A DNA stretch of 33,774 bases from an uncultured Collinsella sp. (GCA_902482615.1 CABTAA010000002.1:1-33774), one strand, 5' to 3'. Shown: positions 1 through 11,907, counted from the first letter of the stretch. Notes: a model not told the origin generated them from the letters alone. Numbers and translations: made by a program.

Positions 1-164
1 GCCACGGAATACAGCAGCGAGACCGCCTCCTGGTAGCTTGGTTCTTCCGGCGCTCCCCATCCGTCAACCATCAAAAAAAACATCTCGGGAACATCGACCA
101 CCACCGGTTTTTTCGGCGGCAGGTAGGGATCCTTATATTGCTTTTTGTAATCCAGCTTTTCCAT
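1..164 (-). CDS. GyrI-like small-molecule-binding domain protein (partial, C-terminus off left edge)
   Basis: An open frame starts with ATG at 164 and runs off the left edge after about 54 codons. A strong ribosome binding site (GGGAGGAGAACTGGG) precedes the ATG. The translation begins MEKLDYKKQYKDPYLPP and continues with VDVPEMFFLMVDG. This matches the start of the uncharacterised GyrI-like proteins (COG4832 type), whose N-terminus has a charged DYKK..YK stretch, then a beta strand around VP.M..I.VDG. These are soluble proteins with a SHS2/GyrI-like ligand-binding fold and unknown ligand. The frame lies beyond the point where carB breaks off and is richer in A/T and AAA/AAG codons than the neighbouring genes, so it may be foreign DNA or a join to another contig. 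Family assignment is from remembered family pattern, moderately sure. Confidence 0.6.
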   Translation of the reverse strand, partial: MEKLDYKKQYKDPYLPPKKPVVVDVPEMFFLMVDGWGAPEEPSYQEAVSLLYSV

Positions 165-246
165 CCCAGTTCTCCTCCCAGCCTGCGGCCCGCGTACCCA
201 GCCGCAGCGCTCTCCTGTTTTTCTAAATTTTCTTTATTGGCCCTGT

Positions 247-2373
<2,127 letters not shown>

Positions 2374-2374
2374 G

Positions 2375-3814
2375 TTAGTTCTCCTCGGTCTCAGCGGTCT
2401 CGGACTCAGCAAAGTTCCAGCCGGCAAGGCGGTCCTTCGCGGTATCGATGTCCAGGTAGTTCTCCTCGCCGTCCATGAGTCGCGTAAAGGCGGTAAAGAG
2501 ATAGTGGGCATCGGTGGGGCCAGGCGAAGCCTCGGGGTGGTACTGGACCGAGAAGCACGGGGCGTCGAGCAGCTGGATGCCCTCGGCGGTGCCGTCGTTG
2601 AGGTTCACGTGCGTCAGGCGAATGCGGCCAAAGCGCTCGTTCATCACGACCGGCGCGATTCCGCGGCGCACCCAGACGCGCAGATCTCCATCGGCCGCAT
2701 GCTCGGTCTCGCCGCCGGAAAGCTCGGGAACAAGCTTGCCCAGGCTGGGGAACAGCAGGCCAAAGCCATGGTTTTGCGCGGTAATCTCCACGCGACGGCT
2801 TACCAGGTTCATGACCGGCTGGTTGCCACCGCGGTGACCGAATTTAAGCTTTTCCATCTGGGCGCCGCAGGCCAGGCTGATCATCTGATGGCCCAGGCAA
2901 ATGCCAAAGACCGGCACCTTGCCGATCAGCTGCTGCACCTGCTCGTAGGTCTCCACCACAGCGTCGGGGTCGCCGGGGCCATTGGACAAAAAGACACCGT
3001 CGGGATTCATGTCGAGCACCTCACTCGCGGGCGTGTCCCACGGCACGACGGTAAGGTCGCAGCCGGCGCGGACCAGACCCTCCAGAATGCCGCGCTTCAC
3101 ACCGCAGTCGTAGGCGACCACTTTGTGACGGGCGGGAGCCCCAGCCGTAAGCGCAAAGTCATGCGTGGCAGGCAGGTCGGCGGCCACAAACTCGTGAGGT
3201 ACGGGGCAACTTACGGTCTTGACCAGGTTCTCGCCTACCAACGTGGGCGCAGCGGCCAGACGCTCGGCAAGCTCGTCGACGTCGAAGATCTCGGTCGAAA
3301 TAATGCCCATCTTGGAACCATTGTCGCGCAGGTGGCGCACCAGGGCGCGAGTGTCGACACCCTCGATAGCGACGATGCCGTGAGCGCGCAGGTACTCCGG
3401 CACGCTGACGGCCGAGCGCCAGTTAGAAGGCGTGGCGCACATGTCGCGAACGATCATGCCGCGCATGGCCGGAACGCTCGCAGGGCGCACGGCGTCGCCG
3501 GGGAAGGCCGACTGGACGTCGGTCTCGTCGATACCGTAGTTGCCGATCTGCGGATAGGTCATGGTTACGATTTGGCCGGCATAACTCGGGTCGGTCATGA
3601 CCTCAAAGTAGCCCTCGAGCGAGGTGTTGAAGCAAACTTCGCCGGTCGCGGTGCCCTCGGCGCCGCATGCACGTCCATAAAAAATGGTCCCATCCTCAAG
3701 ATACAGGATGCAGGGACCGCAGGTGCCCTTGCTGGTTTTGGCCAGCATACGCTGGCAAAGCTCGCTGGGCGCGAAGGTGCGGGCGGCAGCGCCCGCGGTA
3801 TGGTTGTTCGCCAT
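2375..3814 (-). CDS. carA: Carbamoyl-phosphate synthase small (glutaminase) subunit
   Basis: CarA hydrolyses glutamine and channels ammonia to CarB. The start is the ATG at 3814 (MANNHTAGAAARTF), preceded by AAGGAGAATT; a longer in-frame start upstream lacks such a site. The N-terminal CPSase domain begins near residue 35 (LYLEDGTIFYGRACG) and includes GYFEVMTDPSYAGQIV. The class I glutaminase domain carries the nucleophile Cys306 in GICLGHQ and the partners His426 and Glu428 in YHPEASPG. At 479 aa it is longer than the usual 360-390. The excess includes a ~35-residue N-terminal tail, an insert around HVNLNDGTAEG and an acidic C-terminal extension ending ETAETEEN. carB follows after one base, so the two are cotranscribed and probably translationally coupled. 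Confidence 0.95.
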   Translation of the reverse strand: MANNHTAGAAARTFAPSELCQRMLAKTSKGTCGPCILYLEDGTIFYGRACGAEGTATGEVCFNTSLEGYFEVMTDPSYAGQIVTMTYPQIGNYGIDETDVQSAFPGDAVRPASVPAMRGMIVRDMCATPSNWRSAVSVPEYLRAHGIVAIEGVDTRALVRHLRDNGSKMGIISTEIFDVDELAERLAAAPTLVGENLVKTVSCPVPHEFVAADLPATHDFALTAGAPARHKVVAYDCGVKRGILEGLVRAGCDLTVVPWDTPASEVLDMNPDGVFLSNGPGDPDAVVETYEQVQQLIGKVPVFGICLGHQMISLACGAQMEKLKFGHRGGNQPVMNLVSRRVEITAQNHGFGLLFPSLGKLVPELSGGETEHAADGDLRVWVRRGIAPVVMNERFGRIRLTHVNLNDGTAEGIQLLDAPCFSVQYHPEASPGPTDAHYLFTAFTRLMDGEENYLDIDTAKDRLAGWNFAESETAETEEN

Positions 3815-3872
3815 AATTCTCCTTCCCGGTCTCACAGGACCGGCTTAAAGGTGTGTAGTTAGGCCTCGCGGT

Positions 3873-3878
3873 ATTGTA
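3873..3878 (-). promoter_or_regulatory. Possible carAB promoter -10 element
   Basis: In the 150-bp gap upstream of carA, TACAAT (minus strand) fits a -10 element about 60 bp before the carA start. No convincing -35 lies at 16-18 bp; the best match, TTAACG, is 20 bp away. The rest of the gap is AT-rich. I see no PyrR-type hairpin or other recognisable pyrimidine control element. Confidence 0.25.
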
Positions 3879-3973
3879 ACCGCAAGCATGCCTCATGGCG
3901 TTAATTTCATCGAAATGTTTACGAAATGATAATTATGACTTTCTATGCATAATGTTTTTTAATCCCCGTCCCA

Positions 3974-4014
3974 GAAAAATCATCCCGCGGGGCTTGTGGC
4001 TCACGCGGGATGAT
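3974..4014 (-). terminator. Rho-independent terminator after the 4021-4986 gene
   Basis: An 11-bp perfect stem pairs ATCATCCCGCG (3979-3989) with CGCGGGATGAT (4004-4014). On the minus strand it is followed by TTTTT. It lies 6 bp past the stop codon at 4021, so it ends the ABC exporter transcript and isolates carAB. Confidence 0.85.
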
Positions 4015-4020
4015 GGCGTC

Positions 4021-4986
4021 TTATTTTTTCTTGTCCTGCTCCAGCAGTTCGGACGGTGTGCGATCGGGCTTGCCGCCACGGAAAATCTCGCGGCCATGCA
4101 GACGATGCTCCAGATCGCGCTCGGCTTTTTCCTCGTCAATCTTGGTCTGGCTCACCACCGGGTCCTCAATCAACGACGACACCGAGTTCACCTGCTTCTG
4201 AATGCGCTCGGCGATGGTGTCATCCATACTCACGATGCGCATCTTCCAGTCGATACTCGTGGCGTTGGATGAGCTCTTGGTCCACACGAACGTCAAAATG
4301 GCGCTCTGGTGGCCGCGCGCGGGGAACATGCCAAAGAAGGAATCGTGCTGAATGTTGCTATCCTCGTCGATATAGGCGTGAACGTTATACACCACGCGGT
4401 CGATCTTATCGTTGAGCAACGCGTTGGTCGCAAGCGCCGCGGCCTGAATCTGCCCGTTGGACAGCAGCTCGAGCTCGTTGGCAGACGATGTGTCCAACAC
4501 CGTCACCTCGACCGTGCCCGCGCGTTCATCGGCTTCATCGACGGTGAAGTCGAGCGGGAACTGCGTAAAGCCGTTGCCCCATTCAAGTCCACCCTTGAGC
4601 GCGGTCGAGACGGTATCGACCGAAACGCTCTCGGACAGGTTGGCGGTGTTCAGACGACGCATCACGCCGTAGCCAATCTGCATGCCCACGATCAGCACCA
4701 AAATACCGATGACCACGGCCATCGCGGTCTTCGTAATGGTATGGCTCACCTGCGAGCCCGAAGGATCGTCCTCGGACAGCGGGTCGATATGTTTTGCCTG
4801 ACTCGCGCGGTCCTCGCTGCGCAGCTGCGCTAGCGCCGCTTTGTCACCGCGCTTGGCCGCAGCCTCCTTCTCACGCATGCGCTCGGTACGCTTTTTGGCG
4901 AGCGTGGGATCCAAGACGCCGGATGCATCGATTTCGGAGAATAACTCCGTCACTTCTTCCGGAGTCAAAGGGTTCTTGTCAGCCAT
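4021..4986 (-). CDS. Single-pass membrane protein of unknown function
   Basis: I do not recognise a family. The 321-aa product has a charged cytoplasmic N-terminus (1-85) rich in Lys, Glu and Ala, with a likely helical stretch KKRTERMREKEAAAKRG. One membrane helix follows at about 87-109 (TAMAVVIGILVLIVGMQIGY). The ~200-residue outer domain contains VEVTVLDTSSANELE and VVYNVHAYIDED; its beta-rich look is an inference. The C-terminus is charged (LLEQDKKK). There is no signal peptidase site or lipobox. The start has AGGAAG upstream and lies 19 bp after the ABC exporter gene, so the two are probably one operon, and a terminator follows directly. An accessory role for the exporter is possible but only contextual. 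Confidence 0.75.
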   Translation of the reverse strand: MADKNPLTPEEVTELFSEIDASGVLDPTLAKKRTERMREKEAAAKRGDKAALAQLRSEDRASQAKHIDPLSEDDPSGSQVSHTITKTAMAVVIGILVLIVGMQIGYGVMRRLNTANLSESVSVDTVSTALKGGLEWGNGFTQFPLDFTVDEADERAGTVEVTVLDTSSANELELLSNGQIQAAALATNALLNDKIDRVVYNVHAYIDEDSNIQHDSFFGMFPARGHQSAILTFVWTKSSSNATSIDWKMRIVSMDDTIAERIQKQVNSVSSLIEDPVVSQTKIDEEKAERDLEHRLHGREIFRGGKPDRTPSELLEQDKKK

Positions 4987-5005
4987 AAACTTCCTGTCAT
5001 ATCAA

Positions 5006-6778
5006 TCAGTCGAGCTCGTGCGCACGCGCACCTTCGAACTGCATTCGATAGTAACGGGCATAGGTGCCGCCACGGGCGAGAAGCTCCTCGTGCGTGCCAC
5101 GCTCCACAACGCGACCATGCTCAACGGTCGCAATCTCATCGGCATGCTTAATGGTAGAAAGGCGGTGGGCGATGATAATCGTGGTGCGGCCGCGTGCCAG
5201 CTCTTCGAGCGACGCCTGCACCGCCTCCTCGCTCTCGTTATCCAAAGCACTCGTCGCCTCGTCCAAAATCAGGATCTTGGGGTTCTTGAGAAACACGCGC
5301 GCGATGGCAACGCGCTGCTTCTGTCCGCCCGAAAGACGGCTGCCGCGCTCGCCCACCACGGTGTCGTAGCCCTGCGGAAGCGATTCGATAAAGGTATCGA
5401 TATTGGCGCGGCTGCCCGCCTCGGCGATCTCTTCCGCCGTAGCGCCCGGCTTGCCGTAGGCGATGTTCTCGCCAATCGTACCGTCAAACAGATAGACATC
5501 CTGCTGCACCAGGCCGATGGCGCGGCGCAGGCTCTGCTGCGTCACATCGCGCACGTCCTGACCGTCGATGCTAATGGATCCGGTAGCCACGTCATAAAAG
5601 CGCGGCAGCAGCGAACAGGTCGTGGACTTGCCGCCGCCCGAAGGGCCAACCAAAGCGATGGTCTGCCCGGGCTTGATGGACAGGTCCATATGGTCGATAA
5701 CGGGACGCTCGTCGGCATAGCCCTCGCCCAGCTCGACATCCTCGTAGTTAAAGCACACGTCGTGATACTCCACGGCGCCGGCAGTCACCTGCAGATCCGT
5801 AGCGCCCGGCTTGTCCTGGATATCCGGCGCGGTCGAGAGCACCTCGTCCATACGTTTAAAGCCGGCGATAGCCTTCTGATACGTTTCGGCCGAATTGACG
5901 AGCGTCTCAAGCGGCGTGCAGAACAGCGAAATATAGAGTGCGAAGGTCGCCATATCGACCGCCTGTAGCTGTCCCTGGGCGACCAGCCATCCGCCCAGCA
6001 GCACTACGATCACATAGAGCACACCCGAGAGCAGGCCATACGTCGCGGTATAGACGCCCATAGCGTGATACATGTTCTCCTTGGACAAAAGGTAGCGGTC
6101 GTTAGAGGCACGGAACTTGGCACGCTCGGTCTCCTCGTTGGCAAAGCTCTTGACCACGCGCATGCCCGCCAGAGAATCCTGCAGCTGTGCATTAATGCCG
6201 CTGATCTTCTTGCGGTTGTCGCTAAAGACCTCGCGCATGCGCATGTTCTGCCAAAACATGACGACCGCAAACGCCGCCGTCACCACGGCCATGGCAAGCG
6301 CCAGCACCGGAGCGATGGTAAAGAGGATCACAAACGAGCCGATAATCTCGATACCGCAGATGATGATCCACTCGGGTACGTGATGCGCCGCCTCGCAGAT
6401 ATCGAACAGGTCGTTGACCACGCGGCTCATCATGTCGCCCGAGCTGTTGCGGTCGAAGTACGCAAAGCTAAAGCGCTCATACTGGTCGAACAGGTCCTCG
6501 CGCATTTTGGACTCCATGCGCGCGCCCATCACGTGACCCCAATAGCTCACAAAGTAGCGGCAGGCGCAGCGGGCGGCATACATCAGCACCAAGCCCACCG
6601 CGATCATGCCGAGCGCCTGCATAATGGCAGCCTGACCCTGAGTAAATAGCCCACCGGTCAAATTGCGCAGGATAATGGGGAACGCCAGGTCAATGGCGGC
6701 AAGCACCAGAGCACAAACAGTATCAGCAACAAAAAGCCCCATCTGGGGCTTGTAATACGAAAGAAACCTCTTAAACAT
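5006..6778 (-). CDS. ABC exporter, fused permease and ATPase half-transporter
   Basis: A type IV ABC exporter (MsbA/LmrA/Sav1866-like), expected to act as a homodimer since no partner half-gene is adjacent. The N-terminal ~310 residues are a six-helix transmembrane domain (VADTVCALVLAAIDLAFPII onward) with the coupling region SRVVNDLFDICE. The ATPase domain shows Walker A GPSGGGKST (about 377-385), the Q-loop in GLVQQDVYLFDGTIGENI, signature LSGGQKQRVAIAR (about 481), Walker B ILILDEATSALD (about 500) and the switch His in IIIAHRLSTI. I chose ATG 6778 (MFKRFLSYYKPQ, AAGGTGATT upstream) because family members begin there. An in-frame ATG at 6877 with a stronger site (GAGGAGGGAAGCGT) would add 33 basic residues encoded inside a palindromic leader. 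The substrate cannot be told from sequence. Confidence 0.9.
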   Translation of the reverse strand: MFKRFLSYYKPQMGLFVADTVCALVLAAIDLAFPIILRNLTGGLFTQGQAAIMQALGMIAVGLVLMYAARCACRYFVSYWGHVMGARMESKMREDLFDQYERFSFAYFDRNSSGDMMSRVVNDLFDICEAAHHVPEWIIICGIEIIGSFVILFTIAPVLALAMAVVTAAFAVVMFWQNMRMREVFSDNRKKISGINAQLQDSLAGMRVVKSFANEETERAKFRASNDRYLLSKENMYHAMGVYTATYGLLSGVLYVIVVLLGGWLVAQGQLQAVDMATFALYISLFCTPLETLVNSAETYQKAIAGFKRMDEVLSTAPDIQDKPGATDLQVTAGAVEYHDVCFNYEDVELGEGYADERPVIDHMDLSIKPGQTIALVGPSGGGKSTTCSLLPRFYDVATGSISIDGQDVRDVTQQSLRRAIGLVQQDVYLFDGTIGENIAYGKPGATAEEIAEAGSRANIDTFIESLPQGYDTVVGERGSRLSGGQKQRVAIARVFLKNPKILILDEATSALDNESEEAVQASLEELARGRTTIIIAHRLSTIKHADEIATVEHGRVVERGTHEELLARGGTYARYYRMQFEGARAHELD

Positions 6779-6787
6779 AATCACCTT

Positions 6788-6809
6788 ACGCGGTTTTACC
6801 AAACCGCGT
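6788..6809 (-). promoter_or_regulatory. Perfect hairpin just ahead of the ABC exporter ribosome binding site
   Basis: A 9-bp perfect stem (ACGCGGTTT / AAACCGCGT, 4-base loop) ends a few bases before AAGGTG, the ribosome binding site of the ATG at 6778. It has no T-run, so it is not a simple terminator. It could modulate translation of the exporter or be part of the larger palindromic leader next to it. Confidence 0.45.
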
Positions 6810-6825
6810 TTCGTCTCGACGCTGC

Positions 6826-6923
6826 AAGTGCTCCATTTGGACAATCTGGCCTTCAATCGTCGGTCGCGTATATCCATACGCTTCCCTCCTCTTTTAGGCC
6901 ACCTTGTCTCAAATGGAGCACTT
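6826..6923 (-). repeat. 98-bp nested palindromic element in the ABC exporter leader
   Basis: Three stems nest inside one another. The outer arms are 6826-6844 and 6904-6923, complementary over 19 bp with one bulged base (core CAAATGGAGCACTT). The middle stem is GGCCT (6848-6852) with AGGCC (6896-6900). The inner stem is GCGTAT (6866-6871) with ATACGC (6876-6881). The ATG at 6877 sits in the inner hairpin, and its ribosome binding site GAGGAGGG lies in the adjacent internal loop. It could be an RNA leader controlling the exporter or a small inverted-repeat mobile element. Only one copy is in the window. Confidence 0.6.
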
Positions 6924-6943
6924 TCGCTGACTTACACAAACCT

Positions 6944-6959
6944 GCGGGATCATCCCCGC
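6944..6959 (-). terminator. Weak hairpin after the NUDIX gene
   Basis: GCGGG pairs with CCCGC around a 6-base loop, 4 bp past the NUDIX stop codon. On the minus strand it is followed by AGGTTTGTGT, a poor U-tract. It may be a weak terminator of the purD-NUDIX transcript. Confidence 0.35.
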
Positions 6960-6962
6960 TCG

Positions 6963-7658
6963 TTAAAGCTCCGCTCCGCCTAGTCGGTGCGCGATGCTGT
7001 CGCAGGCAAGCGCGCCTACGACGGTCTTGGCGTCTTCGATCTTGCCGTCGAGCACGGCGTCGATCAGCTCGTGCAGCGGCACCAGGTCCACGTTGACAAA
7101 CTCGTCATCATCGGGGTTGGGCGCATCAAACTCGAGCTTGGTAGCCAAGTAGATGTGGATGATCTCATCGCAAAAACCGCAGGACGTGACAATCGACGTC
7201 AGAAAGCGAATACGACCAGCCCTAAAGCCCGTCTCCTCATGCAGTTCGCGCTTGGCGCAATCAAGCGGGTCCTCGCCTGGATCGAGCTTGCCGGCGGGAA
7301 TCTCGACCGTCACGCGGTCGATGGCGGTGCGGTACTGACGCACCAGTACGATCTTGCCGCTCTCGGTCAGCGCCACAACGGCCGCCGCACCCGGATGGCG
7401 AACGATATCGCGAGCGCTGCGGTGACCGTTGGGCAGCTCAACCTCAAGACGGTGGACGTCGAGGATCTTGCCCTTCCAGGCGCACTCCTCCGAAAGAATT
7501 TTCTCGTGCAGCTCGGCATCGTGCGGGTCGTCGTCGCCCAGCACCAGCGCCGGCTCGTCAGCGACCTCGCCACCAGGCTCGCCCTCGGCGTGCCCATACA
7601 CGCGGCTGTCCTCCTCGACGATCTGCGCATCCACGAGCTCTTCGTTCTTCTCGTCCAT
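6963..7658 (-). CDS. NUDIX hydrolase, ADP-ribose pyrophosphatase type
   Basis: It probably cleaves ADP-ribose or a related nucleoside diphosphate to AMP and sugar phosphate in the cytoplasm. The NUDIX box is complete: GKLDPGED, then RELHEETGF, giving the G..E..RE..EE.G metal-binding pattern. The upstream IVLVRQYRTAIDRVTVEIPA and the downstream TSCGFCDEIIHIYLA are typical of the ADP-ribose branch (NudF-like). An acidic ~65-residue N-terminal segment (EGEPGGEVADEPALVLGDDD) is extra and probably disordered. ATG 7658 (MDEKNEELV) is preferred because AGAGGA lies 9 bp upstream; an ATG three codons earlier abuts that site with no spacing. The gene follows purD by about 21 bp and is likely cotranscribed with it. 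Confidence 0.88.
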   Translation of the reverse strand: MDEKNEELVDAQIVEEDSRVYGHAEGEPGGEVADEPALVLGDDDPHDAELHEKILSEECAWKGKILDVHRLEVELPNGHRSARDIVRHPGAAAVVALTESGKIVLVRQYRTAIDRVTVEIPAGKLDPGEDPLDCAKRELHEETGFRAGRIRFLTSIVTSCGFCDEIIHIYLATKLEFDAPNPDDDEFVNVDLVPLHELIDAVLDGKIEDAKTVVGALACDSIAHRLGGAEL

Positions 7659-7679
7659 CCGTCTCATTCCTCTCGGATT

Positions 7680-8984
7680 TTAGGCATCCCAGGCGTCGCG
7701 GCCGCGCAGTGCGCGCAGGCCGATGTCGTGACGCAGGGTCTTGCCCTCAAAATCAATCTTCTCGCAGGCCTCGTAGGCAAGGTTGCGAGCGTTCTCGAAC
7801 GTGTCGCCCAGAGCGGTCACGGCAAGCACGCGGCCACCATTGGTCACGAGCTGGCCGTCCACCACGGCAGTGCCCGCGTGGTACACGGTCACGTTCTCCA
7901 TGGCCTCGGCATCCTCAATACCGGTAATGACCTTGCCCTTCTCGTAGCTGCCGGGATAGCCCGCGCTCGTCAGGACAACGGCCACGGCCCACTCGTCGCG
8001 CCAGTCGAGTTCAATCTGGTCGAGCTCGCAGTTGGCACAAGCCAGCATGACCTCAACCAGGTCGTTCTTAAGGCGCGGCAGCACGACCTGCGTCTCGGGG
8101 TCGCCAAAGCGGGCATTGAACTCCAGCACCTTGGGGCCGGCAGGCGTGAGCATAAAGCCGCCGTACAGGCAGCCGCGGTAGTCGATACCCTCGGCAGCGA
8201 GCTCGGCCACGGTCTGCTCCATGACCGCCACCATCGTGGCGTGTTCCTCGTCAGTCACGATGGGCACCGGGCTGTAGACGCCCATGCCGCCGGTGTTGGG
8301 GCCCTTGTCGCCCTCGAGCGCACGCTTGTGGTCCTGCGAGGTGGCCATGGGGCGCACGGTCTTGCCGTCGGTAAAGGCCAGCAGCGAGCACTCGGGACCA
8401 ACGAGCATCTCCTCGATAACCACGGTGTTGCCGGCATCGCCAAAGGTGCCGCCAAAGCACTCGCGCACGGCCTCCTCGGCCTGCTCAAGTTCGGTCGCCA
8501 CGATAACGCCCTTGCCGGCGGCAAGGCCGTCGGCCTTCACGACCAGCGGGGCGCCCTGCTCGCGCACGTAGGCGAGAGCCGAAGCCTCGTCGGTAAACGA
8601 ACCATAGGCTGCCGTCGGAATGCCCGCACGCTCCATGAGCTGCTTGGAGAACAGCTTGGAGCCCTCCATCTGGGCACCCTCGGCGCCCGGGCCAAAGCAG
8701 GGAATACCCGCCGCGCGCACGGCGTCGGCCACGCCCGCCACGAGCGGAGCCTCGGGGCCAATCACCACGAGTCCGCATCCGTGGCTCTGCGCAAACGCCG
8801 CCACGGCCGCAGGATCGCAGTCGTCGAGAACAACGTTCTCGCCGCAGCTCGCGGTGCCGCCGTTACCCGGCGCGATGTAGAGCTTGCCGGCGCGCGGTGA
8901 TGCTGCGAGCTTAGCTGCCAAAGCATGCTCGCGGCCGCCGCTGCCCAACAACAGGATGTCGATGGTTTGAGTGTCCGCCTTCAA
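7680..8984 (-). CDS. purD: Phosphoribosylamine-glycine ligase (GAR synthetase)
   Basis: PurD ligates glycine to phosphoribosylamine with ATP, the second step of purine synthesis. The start is a TTG at 8984 (read as Met, then KADTQTIDILLLG) preceded by AGAGGAGGCACCC; no ATG lies close to the conserved start, and longer starts have no ribosome binding site. The N-domain has LLLGSGGREHALA, and the ATP-grasp domain has VVKADGLAAGKGVIVA, DHKRALEGDKGPNTGGMG and VLEFNARFGDPETQ. The length of 434 aa is normal. It lies between purA upstream and the NUDIX gene downstream, so the purA-purD block supplies purines, though the rest of the pathway is not here. Confidence 0.95.
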   Translation of the reverse strand: MKADTQTIDILLLGSGGREHALAAKLAASPRAGKLYIAPGNGGTASCGENVVLDDCDPAAVAAFAQSHGCGLVVIGPEAPLVAGVADAVRAAGIPCFGPGAEGAQMEGSKLFSKQLMERAGIPTAAYGSFTDEASALAYVREQGAPLVVKADGLAAGKGVIVATELEQAEEAVRECFGGTFGDAGNTVVIEEMLVGPECSLLAFTDGKTVRPMATSQDHKRALEGDKGPNTGGMGVYSPVPIVTDEEHATMVAVMEQTVAELAAEGIDYRGCLYGGFMLTPAGPKVLEFNARFGDPETQVVLPRLKNDLVEVMLACANCELDQIELDWRDEWAVAVVLTSAGYPGSYEKGKVITGIEDAEAMENVTVYHAGTAVVDGQLVTNGGRVLAVTALGDTFENARNLAYEACEKIDFEGKTLRHDIGLRALRGRDAWDA

Positions 8985-9038
8985 GGGTGCCTCCTCTATG
9001 GATGAATGGCCCGCTCCGCGCGAGCCCTTTGCAAGCAA

Positions 9039-9080
9039 ATATACCCCTCGGCCGCCCGTCCGGGCTGCAAAGGGGTATAT
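9039..9080 (-). terminator. Stem-loop between purA and purD
   Basis: ATATACCCCT (9039-9048) pairs perfectly with AGGGGTATAT (9071-9080). The 22-base middle can fold further through GCCC/GGGC. On the minus strand it is followed by TTTGCTTGC, a weak U-tract. It may be a leaky terminator that lowers purD relative to purA, or an mRNA-stabilising hairpin. Confidence 0.45.
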
Positions 9081-9102
9081 CGCAATAACCAAATAGTCCC
9101 GA

Positions 9103-10389
<1,287 letters not shown>

Positions 10390-10455
10390 GTTTACTCCTT
10401 ACATTCATGGACTGTCTACGCGCCACGCCGGCACGCAGAAGCACAAAACATTCCC

Positions 10456-10484
10456 AGTATACCCGTGCAACGGGCGCCTGTCCT
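10456..10484 (-). promoter_or_regulatory. Candidate purA promoter
   Basis: On the minus strand AGGACA (-35, 10479-10484) is followed by a 17-bp spacer and TATACT (-10, 10456-10461), about 67 bp before the purA ATG. The -35 overlaps the dnaB stop codon, so purA can be transcribed independently of dnaB. Confidence 0.5.
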
Positions 10485-11874
10485 ACTCCTCGGCATGTGC
10501 CCCATCAAGCTCATAGAACTTGGTGGATGCCGGCAGGAACATCAGATCGACGTCGCCGATCGGGCCCGAACGGTTCTTGGCCACGACGATACGCGTAACG
10601 CCCTCGTCGGGTCGATCGTCGCGCGAGGCCTCGGCCTCGTCGGCGGAGCGGTCCAAGAACATAACGATATCGGCGTCCTGCTCGATGGAGCCCGATTCAC
10701 GAAGGTCGGAAAGCTGTGGGCGCTTGCCGGTACGGGATTCGACCTGACGCGAGAGCTGCGACAGCGCGATGAGCGGGATCTTGAGCTCCTTGGCCATGAT
10801 CTTCAGACCACGCGACATCTCCGAAACCTCGACGGTACGGCTCTCGGAGCGGCGTCCCGGCGGAGGACTCACCAGCTGCAGGTAGTCCAGAATGATGATT
10901 GCCTTCTCCTTGTTATGGAGCATTCGGCGGCTCTTGGCGCGAATCTCGGTCACTGTGGTGCCGGGCGTATCGTCAATCAGAATATCGAGCTTGGACAAGG
11001 TCTGCGTGGCCTCGTTGATGTTGGCCCACTGTTCGGGGCTAATGCGGCCCATGCGGAAGTCACTGATCGAGATCATGGCGTAGGCGCAAATCAGACGCTG
11101 GGCAATTTCTTTGCCCGACATCTCCAGCGAGAAGAAGCCGACGGTATAACCAGCAGCGGCAGCGTTAAGTGCCAGGTTCAGAGCGAACGACGTCTTACCC
11201 ACAGCAGGACGGGCGCCGATGATGATAAGCTGGCCCTCGCGGAAGCCCATGAGCATACGGTCGAGTGACGGAAAGCCCGTGGGCACGCCCGCAGCCTGGC
11301 CACCGGCCTGGCACACTTCCTCGGCCTCGTTATAGGCCTCGACCATAAACTCGGTCAGCGTCTTGTAGCTCGACTTGACCTCGCGCGCCGTAACCTTGAG
11401 CAGCTTGCTCTCGGCTAGCTCCACGACCTCTTTGGTGTCGGTGGGGGCGTTATATGCCAGCGCGTTGATCTCGTTGGTGGCGCCGATCAGCTCACGCAGC
11501 ATCGAATCGCGGCGAACGATGGCGGCATGGTGCTGCCAGTTGACGAGCGACAGGGTCTGACCCATCAACTCCAAAATGTACGCTTCGCCGCCCACGGCAT
11601 CGAGCTTATTGATGCTTCGCAGATAATCGATCAGCGAGATGGAGTCGATGGGAATGCGGCTGTTGTACATATCGACCATCGCGGTATAGATGGTCTTATG
11701 AATGGGCCGGTAGAAGTCATCGGGCTGCAGCTCGACCTGGGCCTCTTCGACCACCTCGGGCGATAGCAGCATAGCGGCCAGTACATTGGCCTCTGCATCT
11801 TGGTTTTGGGGAAGACCCAACTTTGAGCCGCGGTCCTCAACCGTCAGCCCGGTCTCCCTATCGTCATATGCCAT
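10483..11874 (-). CDS. dnaB: Replicative DNA helicase
   Basis: DnaB is the hexameric helicase of the replication fork. The N-terminal primase-interacting domain is recognisable from PQNQDAEANVLAAMLLSPE through FYRPIHKTIY. The RecA-like motor has Walker A GARPAVGKTS, Walker B IIILDYLQLV, the ALSQLSRQVE arginine/sensor region and SGSIEQDADIV near the end. There is no intein. At 463 aa it is of normal length. Three in-frame ATGs lie close together (11886, 11880, 11874); 11874 (MAYDDRETG) is best placed relative to GAGG. A terminator separates it from rplI, so it is probably transcribed alone. Confidence 0.95.
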   Translation of the reverse strand: MAYDDRETGLTVEDRGSKLGLPQNQDAEANVLAAMLLSPEVVEEAQVELQPDDFYRPIHKTIYTAMVDMYNSRIPIDSISLIDYLRSINKLDAVGGEAYILELMGQTLSLVNWQHHAAIVRRDSMLRELIGATNEINALAYNAPTDTKEVVELAESKLLKVTAREVKSSYKTLTEFMVEAYNEAEEVCQAGGQAAGVPTGFPSLDRMLMGFREGQLIIIGARPAVGKTSFALNLALNAAAAGYTVGFFSLEMSGKEIAQRLICAYAMISISDFRMGRISPEQWANINEATQTLSKLDILIDDTPGTTVTEIRAKSRRMLHNKEKAIIILDYLQLVSPPPGRRSESRTVEVSEMSRGLKIMAKELKIPLIALSQLSRQVESRTGKRPQLSDLRESGSIEQDADIVMFLDRSADEAEASRDDRPDEGVTRIVVAKNRSGPIGDVDLMFLPASTKFYELDGAHAEE

Positions 11875-11907
11875 GAGCATCCTCATTCATATCGCTTGCG
11901 AGCATCC

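Noticed and set aside
38..226. 62-codon plus-strand frame at the left edge
   Set aside because: It overlaps the better supported minus-strand GyrI-like gene and has no ribosome binding site or recognisable content.
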